Positions 1 to 9,488 of a stretch of 64,000 nt of DNA are shown here, piece after piece. The stretch lies in contig CAMBPQ010000001.1 of NCBI GenBank assembly GCA_945869735.1, positions 80,476 through 144,475 on the forward strand. The letters are read 5' to 3'. The notes under the pieces are model-generated. The model made no database searches, had not been told where the DNA came from, and was given only the letters and a program-made list of their open reading frames with translations. Each line of letters begins with the position of its first letter. Within the stretch, counting starts at the first letter, position 1. The position numbers were made by a program, and so were the translations under genes. This DNA is from Planctomicrobium piriforme. GTDB lineage: Bacteria > Planctomycetota > Planctomycetia > Pirellulales > UBA1268.

Positions 1-576
1 GACGTGTTGCGAGAGCCCGACCTCGTGCCGCTCGATCACCTCGCTCTTCGATGACAGCGGCTCGACCGTTGACCAAAAGGTGTCGAAGCACGGCGACTCG
101 AGCAGTGGCCGCCGCATGCCGAAGAACCACGACTGCACATGCCGCTGGCGGGGCAGACCGCGCCCCGGGGGCTGGTCTGAAACGACCATGCCCCACAGGT
201 CGGCGCCGGCCGTCCGGGGATCGTCGAATGCGGGCTTAAGATCGAAGAGCGGGCCGTAGACGCTGTCGTTGACACAGATCACCTCGTCAAACGCGGATCG
301 ATCGAGCGTCGCGAGTCCGTCCCGCCAGGCACCGAAGTCGTAGCCGACGTTCCTGCGGGGCAGGAACTCATCAACGAACGGTTTCAGGGCCGCCGGCAGC
401 CGGCGGCCGCCGTTGGACACCACCACGAGTCGGTCGGCGAACTGGCGGTATGCGGCGATGGCGTGCCGGACATGGGGATCGAAGTCACCGTGCGGGTCGA
501 AGTGGGCCAGCACGATCGCCCGCGCGGATCCTCCGCGGGGAGCCATCCGAATCGCGCTCACGTGGCCTTCACTCAT
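1..576 (-). CDS. RgpF-like rhamnan synthesis protein, 3' part cut off by window edge
   Basis: The frame opens at the ATG at 576 and stays open to base 1 (192 codons, no stop), so the C-terminal part lies outside the window. Residues 21-30 read IVLAHFDPHG, 76-85 NVGYDFGAWR and 103-110 NDSVYGPL. This combination is the signature of the rhamnan synthesis F family (PF05045), found in clusters that build rhamnose-containing cell-surface polysaccharides, often beside or fused to glycosyltransferases. It starts 19 bases after the stop of a glycosyltransferase on the same strand, so the two are probably co-transcribed and act together on surface glycan. The exact sugar cannot be told from sequence. 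Family assignment is firm; the enzymatic role is inferred from family context. Confidence 0.85.
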   Translation of the reverse strand, partial: MSEGHVSAIRMAPRGGSARAIVLAHFDPHGDFDPHVRHAIAAYRQFADRLVVVSNGGRRLPAALKPFVDEFLPRRNVGYDFGAWRDGLATLDRSAFDEVICVNDSVYGPLFDLKPAFDDPRTAGADLWGMVVSDQPPGRGLPRQRHVQSWFFGMRRPLLESPCFDTFWSTVEPLSSKSEVIERHEVGLSQHV

Positions 577-595
577 GAATCACGTGCGGCGGGGA

Positions 596-1630
596 TCAGG
601 CCGCGCTCCGCACAGCGAGTTGGCTTTCAACAAGCCGCGTCTGCAGCACCGCCAGCCTCCGCACCGCAGCACAGTCGGATGGCCCGCCGTCGATCAGATC
701 AAGCAGATCGGGGATGGTCCGCAGCGTGTCGGCAGCGGCCCTCGTCGCGCCTGCCGCGAGCTGTCGCCTGGCGGTGCGCAGGGCGGAAGCCGCGTGCCAG
801 CGAACGCTGGCGGCGACGCTGCGATCACGGATCGATTCGGGCAGAGAGGCGGCGTTGATTTGGATAGCGCGGGCCATGTCGGGCCAGACGGCTCCCGTGG
901 AGAAGAGCCGCGCGGTCTCGTTGGCCGTGTGCCGACGGTAGATGGCCAGCGTCCGCGGCTCGTACCAGACGCGATATTGGGCGGCGATCCGCACCCACAT
1001 CTCCCAGTCGATCGCATGGCACAGATCGTCCCGATAGCCGCCGACCGCTTCGTATGTGTCGCGGGGTACGACGGCCGCCGGCGTCTGAATCCGCTGACGC
1101 TCGGCGATTGTCGGCAGCCAGTTGGCAAGCACTCCGGGAAGCCACTGCTGCCGCGAGTTTGTTTTGACGAGGCGACCGCCTGCGTCGATGATCCGGCTCC
1201 GGCAAAACGCCATGCCGACGTCCGGCGCCCGCGTGAAGCCACGGTCGATCCGCGCGTAGAATCCATGACGGACATAGTCGTCCTGATGCAGCAGGTGGAC
1301 GAGTTCGCCCCGTGCCAGATCGATCGCACGGTTCCAGTTGCCGCTCAGCCCAAGTCGTCGGTCATACTCGATTACGTCGATGCGCCCAGTGCGGTCGACC
1401 GATCGAACCAGATCGGTGACGAGCCCCGGCGTCGAGCCGTCGTCCACGACGGCGATCTGCATGACGGCCCGCGAGGGAGCCTGCCGGAGCACCGACTCCA
1501 GCGTTTGGCAAAGCATCTCGTTCGGCTCGTACGTTGGCACCATCACCGAGAACCGCGGCCGCGGACTGGATCCGGCCACCGGCTTGATGCGGGGCACTGC
1601 GACGGCGGTGGACACGGGCTTGCGAAGCAT
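596..1630 (-). CDS. Family 2 glycosyltransferase
   Basis: This 344-residue protein has a GT-A nucleotide-sugar fold. Residues 28-34 read SVMVPTY, 61-67 VVDDGST and 115-118 HQDD (the metal/UDP-sugar acidic motif), and further on comes the DWEMWVRI acceptor/catalytic region typical of GT2 enzymes. It should transfer a sugar from an activated nucleotide donor in the cytoplasm during synthesis of a surface polysaccharide. The frame is open further upstream to 1906, but that part translates a dispersed repeat, so the ATG at 1630, 27 residues before the first GT2 strand, is taken as the start; no convincing ribosome binding site precedes it. An RgpF-like gene follows at 576, which supports a glycan cluster continuing off the left edge. 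The C-terminal 80 residues are Ala/Arg-rich without known motif. Confidence 0.85.
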   Translation of the reverse strand: MLRKPVSTAVAVPRIKPVAGSSPRPRFSVMVPTYEPNEMLCQTLESVLRQAPSRAVMQIAVVDDGSTPGLVTDLVRSVDRTGRIDVIEYDRRLGLSGNWNRAIDLARGELVHLLHQDDYVRHGFYARIDRGFTRAPDVGMAFCRSRIIDAGGRLVKTNSRQQWLPGVLANWLPTIAERQRIQTPAAVVPRDTYEAVGGYRDDLCHAIDWEMWVRIAAQYRVWYEPRTLAIYRRHTANETARLFSTGAVWPDMARAIQINAASLPESIRDRSVAASVRWHAASALRTARRQLAAGATRAAADTLRTIPDLLDLIDGGPSDCAAVRRLAVLQTRLVESQLAVRSAA

Positions 1631-1724
1631 GAGTGTGCAAATGGCGGCGAGGGATGCCCACGGGGAGGCTTGACAGTAGGGGGGAATAACAGTCTTCCTG
1701 GAACAGGAATAGGCCGGACGGGAT

Positions 1725-1880
1725 GCGAGAGCGCTTTCGAGATAGCGGTAGCGGCGTCGTGGCAACCTGGGATATGGAGGCGATTGAGTCGGCGAACGCT
1801 CGAGGAGCGTCGGGCCGCCGCGGCCTCCAGCGACGAGACTTTTGCCGCCCCTGAGCCGGCGTTCCACCAAAGTCGTATGC
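1725..1880 (-). repeat. Dispersed repeat family A, copy 1 (MITE-like, reverse orientation)
   Basis: This fills most of the 375-bp gap between the glycosyltransferase and ThuA genes. Read on the minus strand it begins GCATACGACTTTGGTGGAAC, runs through GGCGGCAAAAGTCTCGTCGC and GCTCCTCGAGCGTTCGCCGA, and fades near 1725 with AAAGCGCTCTCG. The same blocks recur at 16931, 33667, 49709 and 63833. No other element is seen in the gap apart from the ThuA ribosome binding site. Confidence 0.75.
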
Positions 1881-2005
1881 GGCTCTCGTCGCCCAAAAAT
1901 GAGCACTTCCCGCTGCCCGCGGCTTGCCGGTCTTCGCCCGCCATCCCAGACTGCCAGCGGGGCTGGCGTGGTGTCCTCCGCCCACCTTTGAGGGAGTATT
2001 TTCAG

Positions 2006-2827
2006 ATGAATCGGATACTGACGTCATTCGTTGGCCTGTTCGTGATCCTGACGTCCACTGCCGCCTTGACTGCCGAGACCGCGAAGCCGCTCGAGGTGCT
2101 CTCTATCACCGGCGGCTGCTGCTACGACTACGACGGTCAGAAGAAGGTGATCACCGAGGGGCTCGCCCAACGTGCCCGGATGAACGTGATCGTGATCCAC
2201 GAGGGAGGGCGACCACCGACCACCGTGCGGCGCTTTATTCGAAGCCCGACTGGTCGAAGGGCTACGACGTCGTGTTCCACAATGAGTGCTTCGCGAACGT
2301 CAAGGACCCGGAGTTTCTCAAGAGGATCGTTGTCGAGCACGAGAAGGGGACGCCGGCGGTGATAATGCACTGCGCGATGCACTGCTACCGGGCTGGCACC
2401 GACGACTGGTTCAAGCTCTGCGGCATCACGTCACCCGGGCACGGCAAGCACTACGCCTACACGGCCAAGACGGTGGGCGACCACCCCGTGCTCCGCGGCC
2501 TGCCGAAGGAGTGGGCCCTCCCCAAAAGAGGAGCTCTATCACTGCGACACGATCTGGCCGACGGCCACGCCGCTCGTCGAGGCCATGCGTGAAGAGCGGC
2601 AGTCGATGCAGACCGTCATCTGGACGACCCAATACGGGAAGGCGCGGGTGTTTGGCACCACGATCGGCCACTCCACCGACACGGTGAAGCTCCCGGAGTT
2701 TCTCGACCTCATGGCCCGGGGCACGCTCTGGGCCGCCGGCCAGCAGCACGATTGGAACCGGATGGAAATCCTCACCCGCGGCGCCGACCGAGTAGGTCAG
2801 AAGTTGCCCACGTTGAAACTCGCGTAG
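2006..2827 (+). pseudogene. ThuA-like domain protein interrupted by two compensating frameshifts
   Basis: A GAGGGAG ribosome binding site precedes the ATG at 2006, which opens a signal peptide (MNRILTSFVGLFVILTSTAA) and the start of a ThuA-type domain (PF06283, a glutamine-amidotransferase-like fold common in planctomycetes and linked to sugar metabolism). Near 2204-2212 the homologous reading moves to another frame, where SKGYDVVFHNECFANVKD and AVIMHCAMHCYRAGTDDWF continue the family pattern. Near 2520-2527, at a CCCCAAAAG run, it returns to the first frame (EELYHCDTIWPTATPL, TQYGKARVFGTTIGH). One lost and one gained base explain the pattern. Either the gene is decayed or these are two assembly errors. 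Its last 31 bases overlap the converging gene at 2797. Confidence 0.8.
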
Positions 2828-3591
2828 GCCCCGAACGGTCCTACGCCCACGCTCATCCCCGAGCCCTTTACGTCGGAGAAGGGCAGTTTGCTCCCGCCCT
2901 GGCTCCGGTAGGGGGAGAACGACATTCCCGACTGCATCTGAGCCGCGGCGGCGTTTGAGGCTGCCGCGGTCTGTTGCCGTGCAGCCTGCGCCCGCTCCAC
3001 GAGCTGCTGGCGGCTCGCGTCGAAGGCCGTCTGCTGCTGCTGGAGGGAGTTTCGCTTCTGCTCGATCTTGTCGATCTCCTGCTGGAGTTGGGCCGATGAC
3101 ATCTTCACGACGTCGGGTACATCCTTGATGACCTCAGCCCGCTTCTGGTCCGACATCACCGAAAGATACTGCCCAACCCACTGCCGCGCGTCTTTCGCCT
3201 CTGGTGTCTCAAGAATCTTGAACTTTGCGTCGAGGTCGTCGAGCAGATATTCGAGTTCGTACGACGACATCGCCGTGACCCGCTTGTTGAAGTCGGCCTT
3301 GATGTTGCGGACCTCCTGCGGGGTGTAGATGCGCTGTGACGAGAGCCACTCGCCGAGTTCAAAGATTGCCCGCCGCCACCGCTGGCTGTTCATGATCTCG
3401 GCCTTGCGGGCGAGATCACCGTCGTCGCCGTCGGCGTTGCCCTGCGGGGATGCCGCGGGCTGGGCCACGGGCTCTTGCCCACATGACCACGGAACAACGC
3501 CGGCGGCCAGCCAGCCGACCATCGCTGCGGCGACGCAGGGCCCGTGGAACCGGGAAAAACCGCCCGCCGTCGTGATGCGTGACGCCCTCAT
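2797..3591 (-). CDS. Secreted coiled-coil protein of unknown function
   Basis: This 264-residue protein has a probable signal peptide: an Arg-containing start, a hydrophobic AAAMVGWLAAGVVPW stretch, then a Cys-Gly-Gln cleavage region. The middle is strongly helical and charged, and residues about 165-215 form a Gln/Lys-rich coiled coil (QLQQEIDKIEQKR, LQQQQTAFDASRQQL). The tail is Ser/Gly-rich, ending FGAYASFNVGNF. The ATG at 3591 overlaps the stop of the upstream gene as ATGA, so the two are translationally coupled. The family is not recognised. Context suggests a periplasmic or envelope partner of the DUF4440-containing protein encoded just before it. Confidence 0.75.
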   Translation of the reverse strand: MRASRITTAGGFSRFHGPCVAAAMVGWLAAGVVPWSCGQEPVAQPAASPQGNADGDDGDLARKAEIMNSQRWRRAIFELGEWLSSQRIYTPQEVRNIKADFNKRVTAMSSYELEYLLDDLDAKFKILETPEAKDARQWVGQYLSVMSDQKRAEVIKDVPDVVKMSSAQLQQEIDKIEQKRNSLQQQQTAFDASRQQLVERAQAARQQTAAASNAAAAQMQSGMSFSPYRSQGGSKLPFSDVKGSGMSVGVGPFGAYASFNVGNF

Positions 3592-4610
3592 CGTGCCGTG
3601 CCCTCGTTGGTTTCCGAACCGGACCTGCGAATCATCGTCAGGTTGATCTGCGGCATGTGTTCGCCGCCCACGTGCGTCGGCAGCGACCGCCAGATGCAAC
3701 GGTCCTTGCCATCGAAGGTGTAGATGTTGATCGACGACGTCTGGCTGCCATCGGGCAGCACGGCCGTCGTTCGCGCGACCCAAGAGCCGTCGTCGCGGCT
3801 CCACGTCGCCTCACCGTGGCCGCCATCGTCGCTGAACACCCATGAGCGGATGCTCCTGGAAAGTGGATCCCAGCCAATCCGTTGCGTGATCTGGGTCGCG
3901 GCACCCGGACCGTCCGGGCCGCCCGCCGGCGTGATCTTCAGGTCGCGAAGCAGGTAGGTACGCGAGGGGTTCCAGCGGACAGACATCTCAATGCCGGGCT
4001 TGCCAGCCGGCCGCCCTTCGCCGCCGGTTTCGTCGACCGCCACCCACTCGCCCACCATCCAGGCGAGGTCGGCGAGTGGCTCGGGGCCGGCCGCCTGATC
4101 ACCGCGGGCCTCGCGGATCGCCGAGAGCTTCCAGGCATCATCGTGCCGGACCCACGTCGCCGAGAATCGTCCGTGCAGCGGCGCTGCGTGGCGGGGGTGA
4201 ACGACGGTCACTGTTCCATCTTCGACCGCGACATCGGGAGTGATGAACCGCAGGCTCGTTTCGCTGATCGTCACTCTGGTTGTCACTCTGGGCCTATCGG
4301 TTTTCGCCGCCTCGGCGGGCGGCGGCTCAAGCATCGCGATCGTGTCGCTTCCCTTCATCACGCGGCCAGCGTCGTCGATGATGTCGCCGTCGGGCATCCA
4401 CAGGGCTGCGAGTGCCTTGCCGTCGCCCCGTTCGAGTGCCGACTTGTAGGTTTGGGATGCAGTGCGGATTGCCCGCTCGTCGTTCGACCGGGTGACCGCG
4501 GCCGTTGCCCTCGGCTCCTCGGAGGTGGCGGGTGTGGCGGCGGTGACGAACGCGAAGACCACGAGGGCGGTGGTGCCACGGTGGAGCAGTCGAAAGGCGT
4601 GCAATGACAT
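3588..4610 (-). CDS. Secreted SnoaL/DUF4440-like protein with C-terminal lipocalin-like region
   Basis: This 340-residue protein starts at the ATG at 4610 with a signal peptide (residues about 1-30: LLHRGTTALVVFAFVTAATP). Residues about 40-165 match the SgcJ/EcaC or DUF4440 branch of the NTF2-like fold: ERAIRTASQTYKSALERGD, LAALWMPDGDIIDDAGRV, then VEDGTVTVVHP and WVRHDDAWKLSAIRE. The second half (DLAWMVGEWVAVDE, WVFSDDGGHGEATW) looks like a beta-barrel sheet domain often attached to this family in planctomycetes. NTF2-like pockets bind small ligands, but no catalytic residues can be assigned. The stop overlaps the start of the coiled-coil gene at 3591 (ATGA), so the pair is an operon. Confidence 0.75.
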   Translation of the reverse strand: MSLHAFRLLHRGTTALVVFAFVTAATPATSEEPRATAAVTRSNDERAIRTASQTYKSALERGDGKALAALWMPDGDIIDDAGRVMKGSDTIAMLEPPPAEAAKTDRPRVTTRVTISETSLRFITPDVAVEDGTVTVVHPRHAAPLHGRFSATWVRHDDAWKLSAIREARGDQAAGPEPLADLAWMVGEWVAVDETGGEGRPAGKPGIEMSVRWNPSRTYLLRDLKITPAGGPDGPGAATQITQRIGWDPLSRSIRSWVFSDDGGHGEATWSRDDGSWVARTTAVLPDGSQTSSINIYTFDGKDRCIWRSLPTHVGGEHMPQINLTMIRRSGSETNEGTAR

Positions 4611-4732
4611 GGAGCACCCAGCAGGGGAACGGGCTACGGCCGCGCGAACGAACGGGCTCGCGTGCTGGATTTTACCACGCTCTCGGCGGGTGGGGAAAGC
4701 ATCCGGGCAGATGGTTTGGTAGGGTGATCGGG

Positions 4733-5953
4733 ATGTCCGATCACGTATCTCTCCTTGCCGACCTGGTGCGCCGCCCGAGCGTCAATCCGATGGGCCGCGA
4801 CGTCTCCGGCCCGGAATACCTGGAGGGACGGGTCGGCGATTACCTCGTCCAGAGGTTCACCGCCGCCGGTCTGCAGTGGGCCCGGCAGCCGGTGGCCCCG
4901 GGCCGCGACAACGTGGTTGCGCGACTGGAGGCGACGGTGCCCCGTGCGCCTGTCATCCTCTGGGACGCGCACCAGGACACGGTGCCTGTCGAAAACATGA
5001 CCATCGATCCATTTGCGCCGGTTGTCCGTGATGGGCGGATGTATGGCCGCGGAACGTGTGACGTCAAGGGAGGCATGGCGGCCATGGTCGCGGCTCTGGA
5101 GCGGCTTTCCGCGATCGCCGGCGCCCGCGTGGCGACGGTCGTCTTTTCCGCGACGGTGAACGAGGAGTTTGGCTTCACCGGCGCCAAGGCCTTGGCGAGA
5201 TTGTGGGACGCGACCGCGGCCGGGGATGCGCCGGCGTCGGATGCCGCGGCCCGCAGGGTCGTCGGTCGCCGGCCGACAGTCGCGATCATCGCGGAGCCCA
5301 CGCGGCTCGACCTCGTGGTGCAGCACAAGGGGGCGATCCGCTGGCGGATTCTGGTGCATGGCCGCGCCTGCCACAGCGCGTTTCCGGAGCAGGGGGTGAA
5401 TGCCATCTACCCCACCGGCCGGGCGATCCTCGCAATCGAGACGCTGGCCGGCGAACTGCTCACCCGCCATGCCGACCATCCCTGCGGCCCACCGACGCTC
5501 AACCTGGGCACGATCCGCGGCGGCGCTGGGGTGAATCTCGTTCCCGACCTGACGATCCTCGAGGTCGAACGGCGGGTGTTGCCGGGTGAGTCGCCGCACG
5601 AGGCGCGGGCCGAGGTGATCGCCCGGATCGCCGCCGCCTGCGGTGACGCGCGGATCGAGCACGCCGAGCCGTTCCTCGAGAGCGCCGGGCTCACCGACGC
5701 CACCGATGATCCGAAGGCGGCGCCGTGGGTCGCAAAACTGGCCACCGAGGCGGGTAGCCGCGGGGCTGCCGCAGCCCGCACGGCTGCCCGCTATGGCACC
5801 AACGCGAGCGTGCTGGCGGCCGCCGGCGTGCCGAGCGTGGTCTTCGGGCCCGGCTCGATCGCACAGGCGCACACGGCTGACGAATGGATCGACCTCGCCG
5901 AGGTTGGTACCGCCGCGGAGATCCTCGCCGCCCTCGTGCGCGGCGCGGACTGA
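4733..5953 (+). CDS. M20 family metallopeptidase (ArgE/DapE/YgeY type)
   Basis: This 406-residue cytoplasmic zinc hydrolase carries the M20 metal and catalytic set: WDAHQDTVP (His80, catalytic Asp82), [11 protein letters not shown] (bridging Asp110) and VNEEFGF (catalytic Glu144/145). The dimerisation or lid domain spans about 185-300 with [18 protein letters not shown]. Family members deacylate or hydrolyse amino-acid derivatives; the overall pattern is closest to the YgeY/selenium-metabolism-linked branch, but the substrate cannot be fixed. An in-frame extension reaches 4604, but the ATG at 4733 starts right at the conserved N-terminus. A long open frame on the opposite strand is a high-GC shadow. 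Confidence 0.88.
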   Translation: MSDHVSLLADLVRRPSVNPMGRDVSGPEYLEGRVGDYLVQRFTAAGLQWARQPVAPGRDNVVARLEATVPRAPVILWDAHQDTVPVENMTIDPFAPVVRDGRMYGRGTCDVKGGMAAMVAALERLSAIAGARVATVVFSATVNEEFGFTGAKALARLWDATAAGDAPASDAAARRVVGRRPTVAIIAEPTRLDLVVQHKGAIRWRILVHGRACHSAFPEQGVNAIYPTGRAILAIETLAGELLTRHADHPCGPPTLNLGTIRGGAGVNLVPDLTILEVERRVLPGESPHEARAEVIARIAAACGDARIEHAEPFLESAGLTDATDDPKAAPWVAKLATEAGSRGAAAARTAARYGTNASVLAAAGVPSVVFGPGSIAQAHTADEWIDLAEVGTAAEILAALVRGAD

Positions 5954-6000
5954 TTGGTACAACAACGTCGTCAAACCACCCCCGCCCCAGGAGCGCGAGC

Positions 6001-7221
6001 ATGGCAGGCAAGATCAAGGTCAAGGGCTCCGTCGTCGATCTCGACGGCGACGAGATGACGCGGATCATCTGGCAGTTCATCAAGGACAAGCTGATCCTGC
6101 CCTACCTCGACCTTGAGATCCGCTCGTACGACCTCTCGATCGAGAATCGCGACGCCACCGCTGATCAGGTGACAGTCGACGCGGCCCACGCCATCAAGGA
6201 ATGTGGCGTGGGCGTGAAGTGCGCCACGATCACGCCCGACGAGGCCCGCGTGAAGGAGTTCGGGCTCAAGAGCATGTGGAAGAGCCCCAACGGCACGATC
6301 CGCAACATCCTCGGTGGGGTGATCTTCCGCGAGCCGATCATCATCAAGAACATCCCTCGGCTGGTGCCCGGCTGGACGAAGCCGATCGTCGTTGGTCGCC
6401 ATGCGTTCGGCGACCAATACCGCGCGACCGACGTGAAGATCCCCGGCAAGGGCGCGCTGACGCTCACGTTCACGCCCGCCGACGGCTCGAAGCCGATGGA
6501 GATGAAGGTCTTCGACTTCCCGTCGAGCGGCGTCGCGCTGGCGATGTACAACCTCGACGATTCGATCCGTGACTTCGCCCGGGCGAGCTTCCGCTACGGC
6601 CTGGCCCGCTGCTATCCCGTCTACCTGTCCACGAAGAACACGATCCTCAAGGTCTACGACGGCCGCTTCAAGGATCTTTTCCAAGAGGTCTTCGACGCCG
6701 AGTTCCAGGCCGAGTTCGCAGCCAAGGGCATCACCTATGAGCACCGCCTGATCGACGACATGGTGGCCAGCGCGCTGAAGTGGGAAGGAGGGTATGTCTG
6801 GGCCTGCAAGAACTATGACGGCGACGTGCAGAGCGACATTGTGGCCCAAGGTTTTGGCTCGCTGGGCCTGATGACGAGCGTCTTGATGACGCCCGACGGG
6901 AAGACCGTGGAGGCGGAGGCGGCCCACGGCACGGTCACGCGGCACTACCGCCAGCACCAGCAGGGCAAGCCGACGAGCACGAACCCCATCGCCTCGATTT
7001 TTGCCTGGACGAGGGGCCTGGCGCACCGTGGCAAGCTCGATGGCACGCCGGAGGTGACGCGATTCGCCGAGACGCTTGAAGCGGTCTGCATTCGCACCGT
7101 CGAAGAAGGCAAGATGACGAAAGACCTGGCCATGCTCATTGGGCCGGGCCAGCCGCACCTCACGACGCAGGAGTTCCTCGCCGCCATCGCCGCCAACCTC
7201 GTCACGGCGATGCAGGCGTAG
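6001..7221 (+). CDS. icd: NADP-dependent isocitrate dehydrogenase
   Basis: This 406-residue enzyme oxidatively decarboxylates isocitrate to 2-oxoglutarate in the TCA cycle and generates NADPH. It is the type II (eukaryote-like) form: length about 406, start [19 protein letters not shown], substrate-binding KSPNGTIRN at 94-102, metal-binding aspartates in [15 protein letters not shown] and YDGDVQSD, and the NADP-site region [18 protein letters not shown]. An AGGAGC ribosome binding site lies 7 bases before the ATG at 6001. It is followed by a GCGC hairpin repeat at 7238 and then by a converging transporter gene, so it is probably transcribed alone or with the M20 peptidase 47 bp upstream. Confidence 0.97.
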   Translation: MAGKIKVKGSVVDLDGDEMTRIIWQFIKDKLILPYLDLEIRSYDLSIENRDATADQVTVDAAHAIKECGVGVKCATITPDEARVKEFGLKSMWKSPNGTIRNILGGVIFREPIIIKNIPRLVPGWTKPIVVGRHAFGDQYRATDVKIPGKGALTLTFTPADGSKPMEMKVFDFPSSGVALAMYNLDDSIRDFARASFRYGLARCYPVYLSTKNTILKVYDGRFKDLFQEVFDAEFQAEFAAKGITYEHRLIDDMVASALKWEGGYVWACKNYDGDVQSDIVAQGFGSLGLMTSVLMTPDGKTVEAEAAHGTVTRHYRQHQQGKPTSTNPIASIFAWTRGLAHRGKLDGTPEVTRFAETLEAVCIRTVEEGKMTKDLAMLIGPGQPHLTTQEFLAAIAANLVTAMQA

Positions 7222-7237
7222 GGGAGCGGGTTGGGGT

Positions 7238-7281
7238 GGAGGCCGTATTCCCCGCGCTTGCGCTTGGGGCTTGCTGACGGG
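7238..7281 (+). repeat. Short hairpin repeat family B, copy 1
   Basis: The segment GTATTCCCCGCGCTTGCGCT continues into TGGGGCTTGCTGACGG. CCCCGCGC pairs with GCGCTTGGGG apart from a TT bulge. It lies between the converging stops of icd and the OPT transporter, where it could serve as a two-way transcription end, but there is no T-tract. Confidence 0.6.
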
Positions 7282-7320
7282 AGACGGCGTTCACGCCCGA
7301 GCATCCGCAGTGAGGCGGCT

Positions 7321-9237
7321 TTAGTGGGCGGCCAGCAGGCCGAACGCCATCAGGAAGGCGATCAACACGCCCATCAGGCTTTCGCCGGCGATGACGCCAC
7401 TGCTCACCGGCACGACGTATGTCTCGGCCGTTGCCGGTCGCAGCCGCGCGAGAATCGTCGCCACCAGCGCGCCGATCAGGAAGGCGATGCTGTCGTGAAA
7501 CTCGATCACGAACGCGAGGCCGAGACCCGTGGCGCTGGGAATCCAGCGGACGAGCCGGCGCGGGACGAGTTGCTCGAGCACCGTGATCACCACCCCCAGC
7601 ACACCGCCCACGATCATGCCGGCGCGGCAGGTGGGATGGAGCGTGTCGATACCCTTGGAAAGGAGCTGCGCGACGCCCGCCCAGACGCTCGCTGCCGGTG
7701 CCGTGAACTGCGGATTGTCGCCCGAGATCACCGATGCGTCTGGCACGAGGACGTACCAAGCGGGCACGATCACGGCGGTGCCGAAGAGGATGCCGGCGGC
7801 CTGCGCCAGCGTCTGCCTGCGGGCGTTGGCTCCCAGCAGGTAGCCGCTCTTGAGGTCGACGAGCAGATCGGCGGCGGCCCCGGCCGCACCAGCCGTGACG
7901 CCGGCGGTCATCAGGTTGGCGACCATCTGCTGCGGCATGGCGACACCGTAGAAGAGCTGCGTCACCTTGCCCATGGCGCCGATCGGGGTGATGTCGGTCT
8001 CGCCGGTGGTGCGGCAGGCGACGAGCGACAGCACAAACGCCAGCAGCACGGCCACCACGCCCAGTGACAGTGGCACCGACCACTCGCGATGCATGATCGC
8101 GATGCAGCCCGCGCCGGCGACCATTGTGCCCGCGACGAACCAGCTTGTGGGCACCTCAATGTGGGCGACCGGGTCGTGGTGGGCGGCTCCAGTGCGGCCG
8201 AAGAGCGATCGCAGGCCAGCCAGTGCGTGCACGAGACTTCGCCACTGGAAGGCGAACGCGGTCAGGCCCGCCGTGACCATCATCGCCGAGCCCGTCCAGA
8301 GTCCCCAGCGGCGGATCGCCGCCGGCGATACTTCGGGCTTGTCGATGGCGCCGGCGGCGTGCATCTCTGGGAACACACCGGCTGAGTCGAGGAGGGGGCC
8401 GAGGATGCCGAACAGTACGACGGCGCCAAGCGCCATCGAGGCGGCCGTCCGCAGCCCCACGATCGCGCCGGCCGCCATCATCTGCGGGTCGATTGGCAGT
8501 ATGAGTCCGAAGGCAGCCGCTGGCCGGCCCCCGATGCGCAAGGGCAGGGGCCACGTGGCCGGGATCACGAGCGCCGCCAGCCATGCCGGCGCGGCGAGTC
8601 GACCCATCAATCCAGCTTGCCCCTCCACGAACCACTTGACGACGGCGCCTGCCGCCAGCGCGAGAAACAAGCTGCGGGCCTTGAGGAGCGCCTCGCCCCC
8701 TCCCGCGTAGAGGCTGCGGAGGGTTTCGGCGGCCGCCATGCCCGAGGGAAACGCGAGCTGCTCGCGGTTGATCATTTGACGCTTCATCGGCACCGCGATA
8801 GCGACGCCGAGCAGTGCCAGGCAGGCGGTCCAGGCCGTGAGAACCGGCCAGGAGATGTGCTGCCCCGTGATGATCAGGTAGGCGGCGATCGCGCTGACCA
8901 TCGTGCCGCCCGTCGACACGCCGGCGCTCGTGGCGGTCGACTGCATGCAGTTGTTCTCGAGAATTGTCATCTGGGTGCGGGCCAGGCCGAGCCGCATGAA
9001 GGCCTGCCAGATTGCATAGCTGAGGATGCAGGCCGTGATCCCCACGCCCAGCCCCCAGCCGGTCTTGAGTCCGATGTACAGATTCGACAGGCTCATCACG
9101 CCGCCGATGACGCCGCCCATCAGCACGGCGCGGAGTGTGGCCTGCGGTGCGTCGTCGCCCCGATAGACGCGTTCGAGCCAGACGCGGTCGCGGTCCTCGA
9201 GGGGAACATCGGCCAGATTCACGGGTTCGTGGTTCAT
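7321..9237 (-). CDS. OPT family oligopeptide transporter
   Basis: This 638-residue polytopic membrane protein has about 15 hydrophobic segments. Early residues (SNLYIGLKTGWGLG, then NNCMQSTATSAGVSTGGTM and REQLAFPSGMAAAETLRSL) match the bacterial OPT family (PF03169), proton-coupled importers of peptides or metal-peptide complexes. The last helices read SVISGDNPQFTAPAASVWA and VIAGESLMGVLIAFLMAFG, the typical C-terminal GES..G region. The ATG at 9237 is used rather than an upstream in-frame ATG at 9282 that would add a repeat-derived leader. No partner gene is adjacent; the substrate is unknown. Confidence 0.9.
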   Translation of the reverse strand: MNHEPVNLADVPLEDRDRVWLERVYRGDDAPQATLRAVLMGGVIGGVMSLSNLYIGLKTGWGLGVGITACILSYAIWQAFMRLGLARTQMTILENNCMQSTATSAGVSTGGTMVSAIAAYLIITGQHISWPVLTAWTACLALLGVAIAVPMKRQMINREQLAFPSGMAAAETLRSLYAGGGEALLKARSLFLALAAGAVVKWFVEGQAGLMGRLAAPAWLAALVIPATWPLPLRIGGRPAAAFGLILPIDPQMMAAGAIVGLRTAASMALGAVVLFGILGPLLDSAGVFPEMHAAGAIDKPEVSPAAIRRWGLWTGSAMMVTAGLTAFAFQWRSLVHALAGLRSLFGRTGAAHHDPVAHIEVPTSWFVAGTMVAGAGCIAIMHREWSVPLSLGVVAVLLAFVLSLVACRTTGETDITPIGAMGKVTQLFYGVAMPQQMVANLMTAGVTAGAAGAAADLLVDLKSGYLLGANARRQTLAQAAGILFGTAVIVPAWYVLVPDASVISGDNPQFTAPAASVWAGVAQLLSKGIDTLHPTCRAGMIVGGVLGVVITVLEQLVPRRLVRWIPSATGLGLAFVIEFHDSIAFLIGALVATILARLRPATAETYVVPVSSGVIAGESLMGVLIAFLMAFGLLAAH

Positions 9238-9294
9238 GGCCGCGAAGTGTACTCGTCGCGAGCCATGGGCATGCGTGGGCATGGAGCGGGGCGG

Positions 9295-9340
9295 AGTGGA
9301 GGCCGTATTCCCCGCGCTCGCGCTTGGGGCTTCCTGACGG
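9295..9340 (+). repeat. Short hairpin repeat family B, copy 2
   Basis: Nearly identical to the copy at 7238: GTATTCCCCGCGCTCGCGCT followed by TGGGGCTTCCTGACGG. It lies in the 250-bp gap before the OPT gene. The rest of that gap is GC-rich and ends with a separate hairpin at 9450-9485 just past the stop of the next gene. Confidence 0.6.
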
Positions 9341-9449
9341 CCGTTGCGGCCTCAGGCCTTCGCGGCTCCTCGCGGCCGCGGCTTTCGACGGCCGCCGGGA
9401 TGGCGGCCGGTCGGGCGCGGCGAACCTCGGCTTCGCCCCGTCCGACGCA

Positions 9450-9485
9450 AGCCCACCGGGGCCATGGATGGCCCGGCGGGCGCTC
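9450..9485 (-). terminator. Hairpin just past the stop of the small secreted protein gene
   Basis: The arms GCCCACCGGGGCCAT and ATGGCCCGGCGGGC form a near-perfect stem of about 14 bp directly downstream of the minus-strand stop at 9489. There is no U-run, so it is a candidate transcript end or 3' stabiliser rather than a textbook intrinsic terminator. Confidence 0.4.
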
Positions 9486-9488
9486 AAT

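Noticed and set aside
413..2362. Very long open frame on the plus strand opposite the glycosyltransferase gene
   Set aside because: It is antisense to a clear GT2 protein, has no family-like sequence before 2006, and only its end is real (the ThuA signal peptide and first strand).
4634..5974. Long open frame on the minus strand across the M20 peptidase
   Set aside because: The opposite strand encodes all M20 catalytic motifs; the antisense translation is Arg/Gly-rich with no family pattern, typical of high GC third positions.
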